A program made the position numbers and the translations under genes. The notes beneath the pieces were generated by a model. It searched no databases. It saw nothing but the letters and a program-made list of their open reading frames with translations, and was not told the origin of the DNA. Below are positions 1 through 6,182 of a stretch of 6,355 nt of DNA, in pieces. Numbering within the stretch: position 1 is the first letter of the stretch; each line of letters starts with the position of its first letter. Origin of the DNA: an uncultured Legionellales bacterium (GTDB lineage Bacteria; Pseudomonadota; Gammaproteobacteria; UBA1113); contig CAMFJO010000049.1 in the NCBI GenBank assembly GCA_945956945.1, positions 1 to 6,355 on the forward strand, in the 5' to 3' direction.

Positions 1-927
1 GTGTTGCACAATAATAAACAGATGGGTTATTGGATAGTCGTTAATAGAGGTGTTTATGATATAACAGATTATATGGATCTTCATCCCGGCGGCCCGGTGA
101 TATTGAGGAATCAAACAGGACTTGATGCTACCAAGGAATACGAAGCCATAGGTCATCATTTAGATGGGGGCATTAATTCACTTTTGCGTAATTTTCTTAT
201 TGGTAAAATTCGCAAGATTAATTTCGGCCATAACAATGGCGGCGTTGCTTTCTTTAATAATCAATATACTTATATTAGTTTGGAAGAATTTTACAATGTT
301 TGGATTGCGGATTTATATTTGGTTGTGGAGATGTACAATACAGTATCGAATATGTTTAATCATTACACTGTTATCACCAGTTCTTGGGAAGATACTCAGG
401 AAGAACTGATATTTTATAGAATGCAAAGTACGGCCAATGACCATTCTAATTTTCTTTGTACTTATTTTTCCTGCATAATATCCAGATTAACAGGCCTATG
501 GTCTTTAACTGCTTCTATTGGCTATACAGATAAAGATATATTTCATCTTCGTGATGAATTCGACAAAATAAAAAATGGTAATGGATATAGGAAAAACAGT
601 GTTTTTGATTCCTTATTATTAAATAGAATTAGAGCAACACATTATAATTTAGCGGCCTTAAAGGAGTATAACCGAGCCTATACTGTTATGTTGGATCAAA
701 TTATAAAGAATGATATTCAATTTATTGAAAGCATAAAAGACGAATTACGGGAAGGGGCTATTCTGTTCGAAAAGTTTTCTGCTAAAGTAATAGATCATGG
801 TGGCAACAATCTATTAATGCATTTGAACAATACTGTCAAATTGACTCAATGCTATTTATCTGATATGGAAATTCTGTATGATAAGATTATGGATATGCCA
901 CCTTTCCCCGAATCAGAAGCGACATAG
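1..927 (+). CDS. Cytochrome b5-like heme-binding protein with helical C-terminal region, 5' end cut off by the window
   Basis: Residues about 1-72 match the cytochrome b5 heme-binding fold: W11-V-V followed by VYDIT, the HPGG motif with the first axial heme ligand H28, and a second ligand H52 in the IGHH stretch. The 24-residue spacing is the same as between the two ligands of microsomal b5. The remaining ~235 residues look alpha-helical and soluble, with no membrane segment or signal peptide that I can see, and I do not recognise the fold. The GTG at base 1 is probably an internal valine: b5 domains normally begin with a strand and a 'LEEVAKHN'-like segment, and here the reading frame enters at 'VLHNN', so the true start should lie upstream of the window. 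A b5 domain implies one-electron transfer or heme/redox sensing; the partner is unknown. The gene is very AT-rich (17 G+C in bases 541-600) compared with the kinase gene (28 in 2221-2280). A CBS-domain gene follows 32 bases downstream on the same strand, probably cotranscribed. Confidence 0.8.
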   Translation: MLHNNKQMGYWIVVNRGVYDITDYMDLHPGGPVILRNQTGLDATKEYEAIGHHLDGGINSLLRNFLIGKIRKINFGHNNGGVAFFNNQYTYISLEEFYNVWIADLYLVVEMYNTVSNMFNHYTVITSSWEDTQEELIFYRMQSTANDHSNFLCTYFSCIISRLTGLWSLTASIGYTDKDIFHLRDEFDKIKNGNGYRKNSVFDSLLLNRIRATHYNLAALKEYNRAYTVMLDQIIKNDIQFIESIKDELREGAILFEKFSAKVIDHGGNNLLMHLNNTVKLTQCYLSDMEILYDKIMDMPPFPESEAT

Positions 928-959
928 AAAATGAGGAGAAATGTTTAAAAAGGTGTATT

Positions 960-1430
960 ATGTTACTTGTTAAAGATGTGATGAACAAAACGCCGGTTAC
1001 TATTTCTTATGGCGCGACCATACGCGAAGCAATTTCTTTATTCGTTTCAGCTAAAGTAAGTGATCTCATGGTATTGGATAATCACCAACAATTTAAAGGG
1101 GTAATTTCCGTTGGAGATTTAATTCGCTATATTCTACCAAACTACGACGATGTTATCTTAAGTACAATGAGAACGCGAGAACAAGCTGGAGAATTATTTT
1201 TTCAATCTGGTCGAGAAAAAATAGGAGAGCCTTTTTCCGCACTAATGATTAGTAATGCCATTACTTTACAGGCAGAGGAACAATTATTTTCAGCGGCTAT
1301 TATTATGGCGGTAAAACAAATCCATATTTTACCTGTGGTAAATCGTATGAGTTTGATAGGGACTTTATCGAGAGGAGAGCTGTGCCAAGCTTTATTATGC
1401 GATAAAGACTTTAAAAAAGACAAAGGTTAA
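960..1430 (+). CDS. Two-CBS-domain protein
   Basis: This 156-residue protein consists almost only of a CBS pair (Bateman module). CBS1 spans about residues 5-60 (DVMNKTPVTIS, then ATIREAISLF, then GVISVGDL). CBS2 spans about residues 91-146 (PFSALMISNAITLQ, then HILPVVNRMSLIGTLSRGEL). The Sxx(D/E) positions that often contact nucleotide ribose are present as S50-V-G-D53 and S137-R-G-E140. Stand-alone CBS pairs usually bind adenine nucleotides and regulate a partner protein; no catalytic domain is attached. The chosen ATG has an AAAGG ribosome-binding site six bases upstream, and the first residues run straight into the CBS fold. The gene lies 32 bases after the b5-like heme protein, so the two are probably one transcript and the b5 protein is a natural candidate partner. 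That link is inference. The ligand cannot be told from the sequence. Confidence 0.88.
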   Translation: MLLVKDVMNKTPVTISYGATIREAISLFVSAKVSDLMVLDNHQQFKGVISVGDLIRYILPNYDDVILSTMRTREQAGELFFQSGREKIGEPFSALMISNAITLQAEEQLFSAAIIMAVKQIHILPVVNRMSLIGTLSRGELCQALLCDKDFKKDKG

Positions 1431-1431
1431 G

Positions 1432-1485
1432 AGTGAGTTCGGACTCTATTTTTCGATAAAAGCCCATATGGACTCAGCACTCACT
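1432..1485. repeat. Imperfect stem-loop just after the CBS gene
   Basis: The arms 1432-1446 and 1471-1485 are inverted copies (12 of 15 pairs) around a 24-base loop, starting two bases after the CBS stop codon. No clean T-run follows, so a role as intrinsic terminator is weak. It is the first of several nested palindromes that fill the 243-base gap between the convergent CBS and kinase genes. Confidence 0.4.
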
Positions 1486-1524
1486 TCGTTCCTGCTTCGC
1501 CCTGCGGGCGCAGTAGCCTGCGTC

Positions 1525-1565
1525 AAAAATGTTCGCCGCGCTATGCGCTTTGTGCTCACATTTTT
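1525..1565. repeat. Nested hairpin in GC-rich intergenic segment
   Basis: The outer stem AAAAATGT (1525-1532) pairs perfectly with ACATTTTT (1558-1565), and an inner GCGC/GCGC stem closes on the loop TAT. Just upstream, CGCCC-TGC-GGGCG (1499-1511) forms another tight hairpin. The segment 1485-1560 is clearly richer in G+C than its surroundings and has no coding signal I trust. It sits directly against the left edge of the 104-base repeat core. Confidence 0.45.
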
Positions 1566-1668
1566 TGGGCGCATCTTGCGTGAAAAAAATTCATAAAAAA
1601 TGCAATTTATATCTGGGAAAACGCCGCTTTTTCAGCTCAAATTTTCCCGCAACCTGCATTCCAATCTG
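1565..1668. repeat. Dispersed palindromic repeat, copy 1 (104-base core)
   Basis: This core aligns without a net length change to the core at 6217-6320: the first 15 bases are identical (TTGGGCGCATCTTGC), CCGCTTTT is shared in the middle, and the right end GCAACCTGCAT-CCAATCTG is shared but for one base. The arms fold on each other: 1576-1586 pairs with 1642-1652 with one mismatch. On the plus strand the right arm is followed by TGTGTTTTTAATTTTT, so this copy could act as an intrinsic terminator for the upstream CBS gene. Its right edge is five bases from the stop codon of the histidine-kinase gene coming from the other side. No transposase is encoded. It belongs to a REP/MITE-like class of non-coding repeats that I cannot name. 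Confidence 0.75.
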
Positions 1669-1673
1669 TGTTT

Positions 1674-3098
1674 TTAATTTTTCTTGTGAAATCGCATCTT
1701 GGGGAATTCAAGTGTAATGCAAAACCCGGTATCGGTTTCGGGATTAGTGCTTTCCACTGTAATGGTGGCTTGATGCAAATCAGCAATTTGTTGCACGATG
1801 GCAAGACCCAAACCTGTTCCGTGTGCTTTATTGCCCAATACTCGATAAAATCGTTCAAATATACGTTTGCGGTAAGCTGCCGGTACACCCGGACCGTTAT
1901 CAGCAATTTGTAAGAGAATGGTTTGTTTCCTCTCTTCTAAACGCACCCAGATATGTGAATTCGGTGGGCTATAGCGGATCGCATTGTCTAATAAATTACG
2001 AATTAATATAGAGATAGCCGTCATTTGTCCTTGTAAGAAGATCGCTTGCTCTTCGGCGTGTAATTCTACTTCAATTTTCTTTTCTATGGCTTTGGGAATG
2101 ACATCGGCTATTTCTTCCACTGTTAATCTATGGATATCAAAGGTGCTCACATCCGTTAAAGCCTGTGCTTCTTCTGGCACAATACGACTTAAAGTTAATA
2201 ATTGTTGCACGATATGGGTACTGCGATCAGCAATGCGGATCAATTTGTCCAATGCGGTTTTACGTTCTGTGGGATCTTTGAGTTTCAATGCTAACTGTGC
2301 TTGTGATTTTAGGGCAGCTAGTGGGGTGCGCAGTTCGTGTGCGGCATCGGCAGCAAAACGTTTTTCTCGTTCAAAAGCACTTTGCAAGCGTATTAATAAT
2401 TTATTTAATTCGTCCACTAGGGCAATAATTTCAACTGGCACCGCGGTTGAATCAACCATGGACAGGTTCCCCCGGTCGCGGTTAGAAACTTCATAAGCAA
2501 TTTTATTTAAAGGTGATAAACCTTTACCAATAATGATCCAAATCATTAACCCTAATAGAGGATAGACCAGTAACATAATAAAAAGGTCATCTCGAGCAAT
2601 ACTGTGCGCAAGTTTTACCCGTGAGTCGAAGCGCTCAGCAACGATAATTTTTGAATTACTGTCTGCATCTGTGATGGTAAAAGAACGCCAGGTGCGGCCT
2701 TGCATTTTGGTATTGGTAAAACCGGCATTGCCATTGGACAAAGGCTCCAGGGGCGCATTCGCAGAATGAATCAACAAATGTCCATGGCTATCCCATACCT
2801 GAAATTGAAATTTATCTTCTATACCCAAATTGCGCGTTGCGGTATTGGAGTTATAAAACTGACGTACTATATTGGGGATTTGATCCAACTCATTTTGAAT
2901 TTTTAAGAGGTCGCGCTCTTTGAAATTATTTCCAATTAAGGCTTGGAAAGCAAGGCCGGATTGTCCTAACAGGGCATCCAAATGCTCTTGAATGTCTTTT
3001 TGGTCCAGAATATAGCTACCCATAGCGGTGAGTATAGTAGTGAGAATAATGCACACCAGTAAGTTCATGACCAGAAATTTTCGTATGGAATAGATCAT
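1674..3098 (-). CDS. qseC: Membrane sensor histidine kinase, QseC/PmrB type
   Basis: This 474-residue protein has a classic membrane kinase layout: TM1 about 9-30, a periplasmic sensor region about 31-170 of the two-component sensor kinase N-terminal type, TM2 about 172-191, and a HAMP-like linker 192-243. The dimerisation/phosphoacceptor helix is 243-306 with AADAAHELRTPLAALK, phosphorylated His H254. The ATPase domain has the N box NLLDNAIRYSP (N368, N372), G1 box DNGPG (400-404), F box RIFERFYRV (412-420) and G2 box GTGLGLAI (427-434). All catalytic motifs are intact, so it should autophosphorylate and pass phosphate to the regulator encoded 44 bases upstream on the same strand. Linker and H-box wording is closest to QseC/PmrB-group kinases; the stimulus (metal, pH, peptide, autoinducer) cannot be read from the sequence, so the symbol marks the subfamily only. 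A GAGGT ribosome-binding site precedes the ATG. The stop codon abuts a palindromic repeat. Confidence 0.93.
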   Translation of the reverse strand: MIYSIRKFLVMNLLVCIILTTILTAMGSYILDQKDIQEHLDALLGQSGLAFQALIGNNFKERDLLKIQNELDQIPNIVRQFYNSNTATRNLGIEDKFQFQVWDSHGHLLIHSANAPLEPLSNGNAGFTNTKMQGRTWRSFTITDADSNSKIIVAERFDSRVKLAHSIARDDLFIMLLVYPLLGLMIWIIIGKGLSPLNKIAYEVSNRDRGNLSMVDSTAVPVEIIALVDELNKLLIRLQSAFEREKRFAADAAHELRTPLAALKSQAQLALKLKDPTERKTALDKLIRIADRSTHIVQQLLTLSRIVPEEAQALTDVSTFDIHRLTVEEIADVIPKAIEKKIEVELHAEEQAIFLQGQMTAISILIRNLLDNAIRYSPPNSHIWVRLEERKQTILLQIADNGPGVPAAYRKRIFERFYRVLGNKAHGTGLGLAIVQQIADLHQATITVESTNPETDTGFCITLEFPKMRFHKKN

Positions 3099-3142
3099 CC
3101 GATCACTGACCTCTATGTAGATTTATAGACCCAGCAGGGCGA

Positions 3143-3808
3143 TTATAATTCGTCTTTTTCAATCATATAACCCACACCACGGATGGTACGGATCACCTCA
3201 TTGCCAAATTTCTTGCGTAAATTGTGGATATGAACTTCTAAGGCATTCGAATCCACATCTTCATCCCAGCTGTAAATGCTTTGGGTTAATTGCTCACGCG
3301 ATAAAGCTTTGCCTGGATTTTCTAACAGCTTTTGTAATAAAGCAAATTCACGGCGAGGAAGGCTAAAAGATTGCTCTTCAAAATGGACCGTGTGGGCTGC
3401 GGGATCCAATTGAATACCCTTGTAAGTAATGATAGGCGTAGCACGCCCAGAATCGCGGCGGCGCATAGCACGTATTCGCGCTGATAATTCATCTAAATCG
3501 AAAGGCTTAACCATATAGTCGTCGGCACCCATATCCAATCCTTGCACACGTTCTTCTATGGCTTCGTGCGCAGTGAGGATTAAGATAGGAATAGAATTAC
3601 CCTGATGCCGTACGGTTCTTAATACTTCTAAGCCGGGTACTTTGGGTAAGCCCAAATCCAGGATGGCAATGTCAAAACTTTCACTGGATAAAGCACTGAT
3701 AGCAGCCTGGCCATCTTTTACCCAATCTACAGTATCACCTTCTCTGGTTAAGGCGGTTCGAATGATTTCACCCAAGTCTTCATCGTCTTCTATCAATAAT
3801 GCACGCAT
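3143..3808 (-). CDS. qseB: OmpR-family response regulator, QseB/PmrA type
   Basis: This 221-residue two-domain regulator has a receiver domain at 1-118 with the acidic pocket E7-D8-D9, phosphoacceptor D51 in ILDLGLP, T79 and K101 in the VKPF motif. The DNA-binding winged helix covers about 127-218 and ends in the family signature ALEVHIHNLRKKFG then IRTIRGVGYMIE. All phosphotransfer residues are present. The protein is expected to act in the cytosol as a phosphorylation-controlled transcription factor for the kinase encoded directly downstream (gap 44 bases, same strand, one operon). The start has AGGAG ten bases upstream, and translation begins right at the first receiver strand. Within the OmpR family it is closest to the QseB/PmrA group; in Legionella and Coxiella the PmrA protein controls Dot/Icm effector genes, but whether that applies here is unknown. 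I saw no clear operator repeat in its own promoter. Confidence 0.93.
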   Translation of the reverse strand: MRALLIEDDEDLGEIIRTALTREGDTVDWVKDGQAAISALSSESFDIAILDLGLPKVPGLEVLRTVRHQGNSIPILILTAHEAIEERVQGLDMGADDYMVKPFDLDELSARIRAMRRRDSGRATPIITYKGIQLDPAAHTVHFEEQSFSLPRREFALLQKLLENPGKALSREQLTQSIYSWDEDVDSNALEVHIHNLRKKFGNEVIRTIRGVGYMIEKDEL

Positions 3809-3852
3809 CTATAAAATACTCCTAAACCCTTAAAATACATTGATTTGCGATA

Positions 3853-3881
3853 ATGATAGCGTGAAATCATGAAAAGCGCAA
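3853..3881 (-). promoter_or_regulatory. Candidate sigma70 promoter of the response regulator-kinase operon
   Basis: Read on the minus strand, TTGCGC (3876-3881) and TATCAT (3853-3858) are separated by 17 bases, the ideal spacing. This predicts a transcript start near 3846 and a short leader ending in an AGGAG site before the regulator ATG at 3808. The -35 box lies four bases from the edge of the palindromic MITE-like element at 3886, so the insertion may mark or have changed the upstream limit of this promoter. Confidence 0.5.
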
Positions 3882-3885
3882 TTTT

Positions 3886-4050
3886 TAGGGTCTGTTGGCA
3901 TTTGGTTTGTCGACGCGAAAAATGAGGAAAGCGAGACAAAATAGTTGCAAATTTGAGGAGAATATCGAGCTATATTTGACGAAAATTTGCGACGATTTGG
4001 GCCGCTTTTACTCATTTTGCAGCCGATTAACCAAATGTCAACAGACCCTA
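3886..4050. mobile_element. MITE-like palindromic element, 165 bases
   Basis: The terminal inverted repeats 3886-3907 and 4029-4050 match at 21 of 22 positions (consensus TAGGGTCTGTTGRCATTTGG). Similarity between the two halves continues inwards almost to the centre, including AAAATGAG/CTCATTTT and GCAAATTT/AAATTTGC, so the element is one long imperfect hairpin. Each end carries TA, which fits a TA target duplication such as the IS630/Tc1-mariner type makes; the family assignment is inference. It encodes nothing credible and would need a transposase elsewhere in the genome. It lies six bases beyond the stop codon of the UDG-like gene and four bases from the -35 box of the regulator operon. 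Both genes read leftwards, so a transcript from the UDG-like gene would pass through this hairpin. Confidence 0.8.
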
Positions 4051-4056
4051 AGCGTG

Positions 4057-4779
4057 TTAATGGCGAACCAATAGGTGTAATGGTTTAAAATAAGCCAATA
4101 CGTCTGGGTTATGGATAAAAGATAAATTATAAGGGTGTTCGGCATAATGACGTTTAAAGAGATGACTTTGCGGGAAATGGTCAATCATTTGCGCCAGACG
4201 GCCCCATAATAATAATTCGGTGTGGGGCGCTTTTTCAGCTATTAAAGAGAGTAATTTAGCCATAAAAGGCTGCCAGGCCTTTATATCTATTTGTACGGGT
4301 TTTTGGGAAAGCACCAGGGAAGCGTTGAGCAATAAAAAGCCATTTTGGAATAAGCGCTGAAATAGTTCAGGCAAGGTTTGTATGAATAATGACTTATCTA
4401 GCCCCGCAATAGCGGCTTGAGAGAGATTGTCTGGGGATAATGCCTCTTCTGCTAGCAGCAACATTTTTATAATATTCCGCAGCGAAGTTGCCCGATTAAC
4501 TGCTTTGGACAGCCCTGTCTTGCTCCATAATTGATTAACGCTGGCATCGTAAAAAGCATAACCATTGGCGGAAATGGCCCGAGGGTAGGGGGATTCACCA
4601 AACAAAATGACCTTTAATTGTGCTAAAGGTAATGAAAAAGCATTGAATAAGGCGTCGGGTCCGGGTAACCAATTTGGATCTTGTTGTAAGGAGCGCTTAT
4701 AATCAGGGGAGACTTCATTCAAGGCACTTTGTATTAAAGGAAGCCAGCTGGAGTCTACGGTTGAGAAGTTAAATGTCAT
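4057..4779 (-). CDS. Divergent uracil-DNA glycosylase-like protein with altered catalytic motif
   Basis: This 240-residue protein follows family 1 uracil-DNA glycosylase (Ung) along its whole length, close to the 229 residues of E. coli Ung: [12 protein letters not shown] (38-49), [11 protein letters not shown] (56-66), ANGYAF (71-76), GFLLLN (147-152), LLWG (190-193) and HP (215-216). Several pocket residues seem kept: Y65 (Ung Y66), F76 (F77), N152 (N123, uracil recognition) and H215 (H187). The water-activating aspartate of GQDPYH (Ung D64) is replaced by S63, Q63 by E62 and H67 by P66, and HPSP is replaced by HPYN. By family knowledge these changes should abolish or strongly reduce normal uracil excision, so it may be a DNA-binding paralog, a glycosylase using another residue such as E62, or have a different substrate. 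The reading frame is intact, so it does not look like a decaying gene. An AAGGA ribosome-binding site sits eight bases before the ATG. It is divergent from the Trm112-like gene. Confidence 0.82.
   Translation of the reverse strand: MTFNFSTVDSSWLPLIQSALNEVSPDYKRSLQQDPNWLPGPDALFNAFSLPLAQLKVILFGESPYPRAISANGYAFYDASVNQLWSKTGLSKAVNRATSLRNIIKMLLLAEEALSPDNLSQAAIAGLDKSLFIQTLPELFQRLFQNGFLLLNASLVLSQKPVQIDIKAWQPFMAKLLSLIAEKAPHTELLLWGRLAQMIDHFPQSHLFKRHYAEHPYNLSFIHNPDVLAYFKPLHLLVRH
4674..4703 (+). promoter_or_regulatory. Possible promoter for the Trm112-like gene inside the UDG-like gene
   Basis: TTGGAT (4674-4679) and a perfect TATAAT (4698-4703) are 18 bases apart. Only 29 bases separate the two divergent start codons, too little for a full promoter for both genes, so the plus-strand gene probably starts its transcript within the opposing coding region. 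The -35 match is poor and a TATAAT in AT-rich coding DNA can be chance. Confidence 0.28.
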
Positions 4780-4796
4780 GTTGTTTATCCTTTATT

Positions 4797-4802
4797 GAGG
4801 AG
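4797..4802 (+). promoter_or_regulatory. Ribosome-binding site fixing the start of the Trm112-like gene
   Basis: GAGGAG ends six bases before the ATG at 4809, an ideal Shine-Dalgarno spacing. It decides against the in-frame upstream ATG at 4773, which would overlap the divergent UDG-like gene and add twelve residues that do not belong to the family. Confidence 0.75.
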
Positions 4803-4808
4803 CCCGTC

Positions 4809-4994
4809 ATGGATCATGCCTTAGTGGCTATTTTAGTATGCCCGATTTGCAAAGGTAAATTAGTGTATCATAAAGCGGCCAGAGAATTGGTGTGCAAAGC
4901 CGATAGGTTGGCTTACCCTATTGTAGATGATATTCCTGTGATGCTGGCTGAGGAAGCGCGGCAATTAAGCTTGGAGGAATACGATAAGCTTTAA
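4809..4994 (+). CDS. ycaR: Trm112/YcaR family small zinc-ribbon-like protein (UPF0434)
   Basis: This 61-residue protein has the family pattern: [20 protein letters not shown], then [22 protein letters not shown]11 and C14 (CPIC) and C29 are the metal-ligand-type cysteines, and the YPI-DDIPVML stretch is the family hallmark. Length equals that of E. coli YcaR (about 60 residues). Eukaryotic and archaeal Trm112 are activating subunits of methyltransferases acting on tRNA, rRNA and release factors; a similar partner role for bacterial members is likely but the partner is not visible here. In enterobacteria ycaR sits between lpxK and kdsB; here it has none of those neighbours and stands alone, divergent from the UDG-like gene. 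The start was chosen from the strong GAGGAG site. Its stop codon is one base from a long hairpin. Confidence 0.9.
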   Translation: MDHALVAILVCPICKGKLVYHKAARELVCKADRLAYPIVDDIPVMLAEEARQLSLEEYDKL

Positions 4995-4995
4995 T

Positions 4996-5120
4996 GATAC
5001 TCTTCGCACTTGATTTTTAGGTGTTGGCTGCGCTTACAAGCAAAAGTCATGTATGTTTGGATACACTCCTTTTGCTTGTAAGCTTGCCGCCTAACCTAAA
5101 AACCCATTGCTGTGAGTATC
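4996..5120. repeat. Long intergenic hairpin element, 125 bases
   Basis: The left arm 4996-5046 and right arm 5069-5120 are imperfect inverted copies. The ends GATACTC/GAGTATC match exactly, TTTTTAGGT/ACCTAAAAA matches further in, and the inner 15 bases 5032-5046 pair perfectly with 5069-5083. The loop contains a further TGTAT/ATACA stem. It lies between the convergent Trm112-like and asparaginase genes and begins one base after the Trm112 stop codon. No T-run follows on either strand, so it is not a typical intrinsic terminator, though such a stem could protect 3' ends of either transcript. It shares no sequence with the other palindromes of the window. Confidence 0.75.
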
Positions 5121-5140
5121 TTCTTTGCACTTGATTTTTA
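5116..5140. repeat. Partial second copy of the left end of the 125-base hairpin
   Basis: GCACTTGATTTTTA occurs exactly at 5006-5019 and again at 5127-5140. The preceding bases (ATACTCTTC versus GTATCTTCTT) are also similar. It looks like the truncated start of a tandem second copy and ends ten bases from the asparaginase stop codon. Confidence 0.55.
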
Positions 5141-5150
5141 AGCACACTTA

Positions 5151-6158
5151 TTACGATAACTCACCGCGCAAACTCAATTCATATTGCTGTCGTATCCACG
5201 CAGCATCGCTAGAAATGCTACATAAGAATTGCAATTTGACGGTAGCCGCTTCTGGCGTCATGTCGCGCGCTGAGATAACGCCAATTTGCTGCAAGGCTTG
5301 CCCCGTCGCATAACTGGCCATATTCACCTGACCTTTTAAACATTGCGACGTATTAGCGATGATAACACCGCGCGCAATGGCTTTTTCCAGGAGTAAAAAT
5401 AGTTTTTTATCTTCTGTGGAGACATTGCCGCTGCCATAGGTTCGCAGCAATAGAGCTCTTATGGGCATATCTAGCAAGGTTTCTAGCGTATTTAAGCTCA
5501 AGCCCGGAAAGAAGGTGAAATGTGTCAGGGCAATCGCCTGATATTTGTGGATTGCCAGAGATCTTGTATCCATGGCGCAAAATAACTGAGGATGAGCGAC
5601 CAACTCGCTGCCGACTTCAGCTAAGGGCGGATAATTGGGTGATAAAAAAGCATTGTAACCAATGGAGTCGATTTTATGGGCTCTATTGCCGCGCAATAAA
5701 TGATGATTAAAAAGAATGGTGACTTCGGGAAAACAATAACGGCTAGCGAGTAACAAGGCTGAAATTAAATTTTCTCTAGCATCGGAATGTGCTTCCACTA
5801 AAGAGACTTGTGCGCCCGTCAAAATAACGGGTTTGTTTAAACCCTGAATCATAAAGGACAGTGCACAAGCCGTGTATGCCATGGTGTCAGTGCCATGCAA
5901 AATAACAAAGCCATCATACTGTTCATAGGCTCTAACGATGTCTTTAGCCAACGTATTCCAATGTTGCGGTGTCATGTTAGAAGAGTCAATGAGCGGAGCA
6001 TATTCCTTAATATCATAATGCGGCATGTCAGTGTGGTTGAATACGCGGTCTTCTGCCATCAGCTTTGCCAAAAGGCCGGAGGTAGGTTGATAACCCGTCG
6101 ACGTTTTCGCCATGCCAATGGTACCGCCGGTATATAAAATTAGTATGGATTTTTTCAT
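5151..6158 (-). CDS. ansA: L-asparaginase, type I (cytosolic)
   Basis: This 335-residue enzyme hydrolyses L-asparagine to aspartate and ammonia in the cytosol. It has the type I layout and near-standard length (E. coli AnsA 338), with no signal peptide, which separates it from the periplasmic type II enzyme. The nucleophile threonine is T13 in YTGGTIG (9-15), and substrate contacts are DSS (58-60). The second catalytic triad is in HGTDTMAYTA with T90 and D91, and the lysine is K162 in RGNRAHK. The E. coli enzyme is a tetramer controlled by asparagine at an allosteric site. C273 (SQC) and R239 (LLRTYG) of that site appear kept, while the residue before the catalytic lysine is His rather than the Thr of E. 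coli, so allosteric control may differ. A purine-rich AGAGAG site lies upstream of the ATG. The gene is convergent with the Trm112-like gene. A hairpin with a T-run precedes it in the direction of transcription, so it is probably transcribed alone. Confidence 0.94.
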   Translation of the reverse strand: MKKSILILYTGGTIGMAKTSTGYQPTSGLLAKLMAEDRVFNHTDMPHYDIKEYAPLIDSSNMTPQHWNTLAKDIVRAYEQYDGFVILHGTDTMAYTACALSFMIQGLNKPVILTGAQVSLVEAHSDARENLISALLLASRYCFPEVTILFNHHLLRGNRAHKIDSIGYNAFLSPNYPPLAEVGSELVAHPQLFCAMDTRSLAIHKYQAIALTHFTFFPGLSLNTLETLLDMPIRALLLRTYGSGNVSTEDKKLFLLLEKAIARGVIIANTSQCLKGQVNMASYATGQALQQIGVISARDMTPEAATVKLQFLCSISSDAAWIRQQYELSLRGELS

Positions 6159-6182
6159 GGTAATCTCTCTGCCATTTTGTTC

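Noticed and set aside
164..409. 81-codon plus-strand frame with a hydrophobic translation
   Set aside because: It is a shadow of the b5-like gene in another frame; the b5 frame carries the heme motifs.
1..927. GTG at base 1 as the true start codon
   Set aside because: The b5 fold lacks its first strand if translation starts here, and the window begins exactly at this base, so truncation is more likely.
941..973. Ten-codon reading frame between the b5 and CBS genes, preceded by GAGGAG
   Set aside because: The purine run is only two bases from its ATG, too close for good initiation, and the CBS start has its own well-spaced AAAGG. A leader-peptide role has no further support.
1984..2496. 170-codon plus-strand frame opposite the kinase gene
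   Set aside because: It is antisense to the conserved kinase domains, with low-complexity Ser/Ala/Asn-rich translation typical of a shadow frame.
3618..3626. CTTAATACT, close to the PmrA-type operator half-site; a similar CTTAATATC at 6006-6014
   Set aside because: Both lie inside coding regions, with no correctly spaced partner upstream of a gene; in AT-rich DNA such matches are expected by chance.
3830..4015. 61-codon minus-strand open frame
   Set aside because: It lies mostly inside the palindromic MITE-like element, overlaps the regulator promoter and has no family resemblance or ribosome-binding site.
4773..4808. Upstream in-frame ATG extending the Trm112-like gene by twelve residues
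   Set aside because: The GAGGAG site fits the ATG at 4809, and the family N-terminus begins at MDH.
4996..5140. Possible CRISPR-like repeat array
   Set aside because: There is only one direct repeat pair 121 bases apart, and the structure is a single long hairpin without regular spacers.
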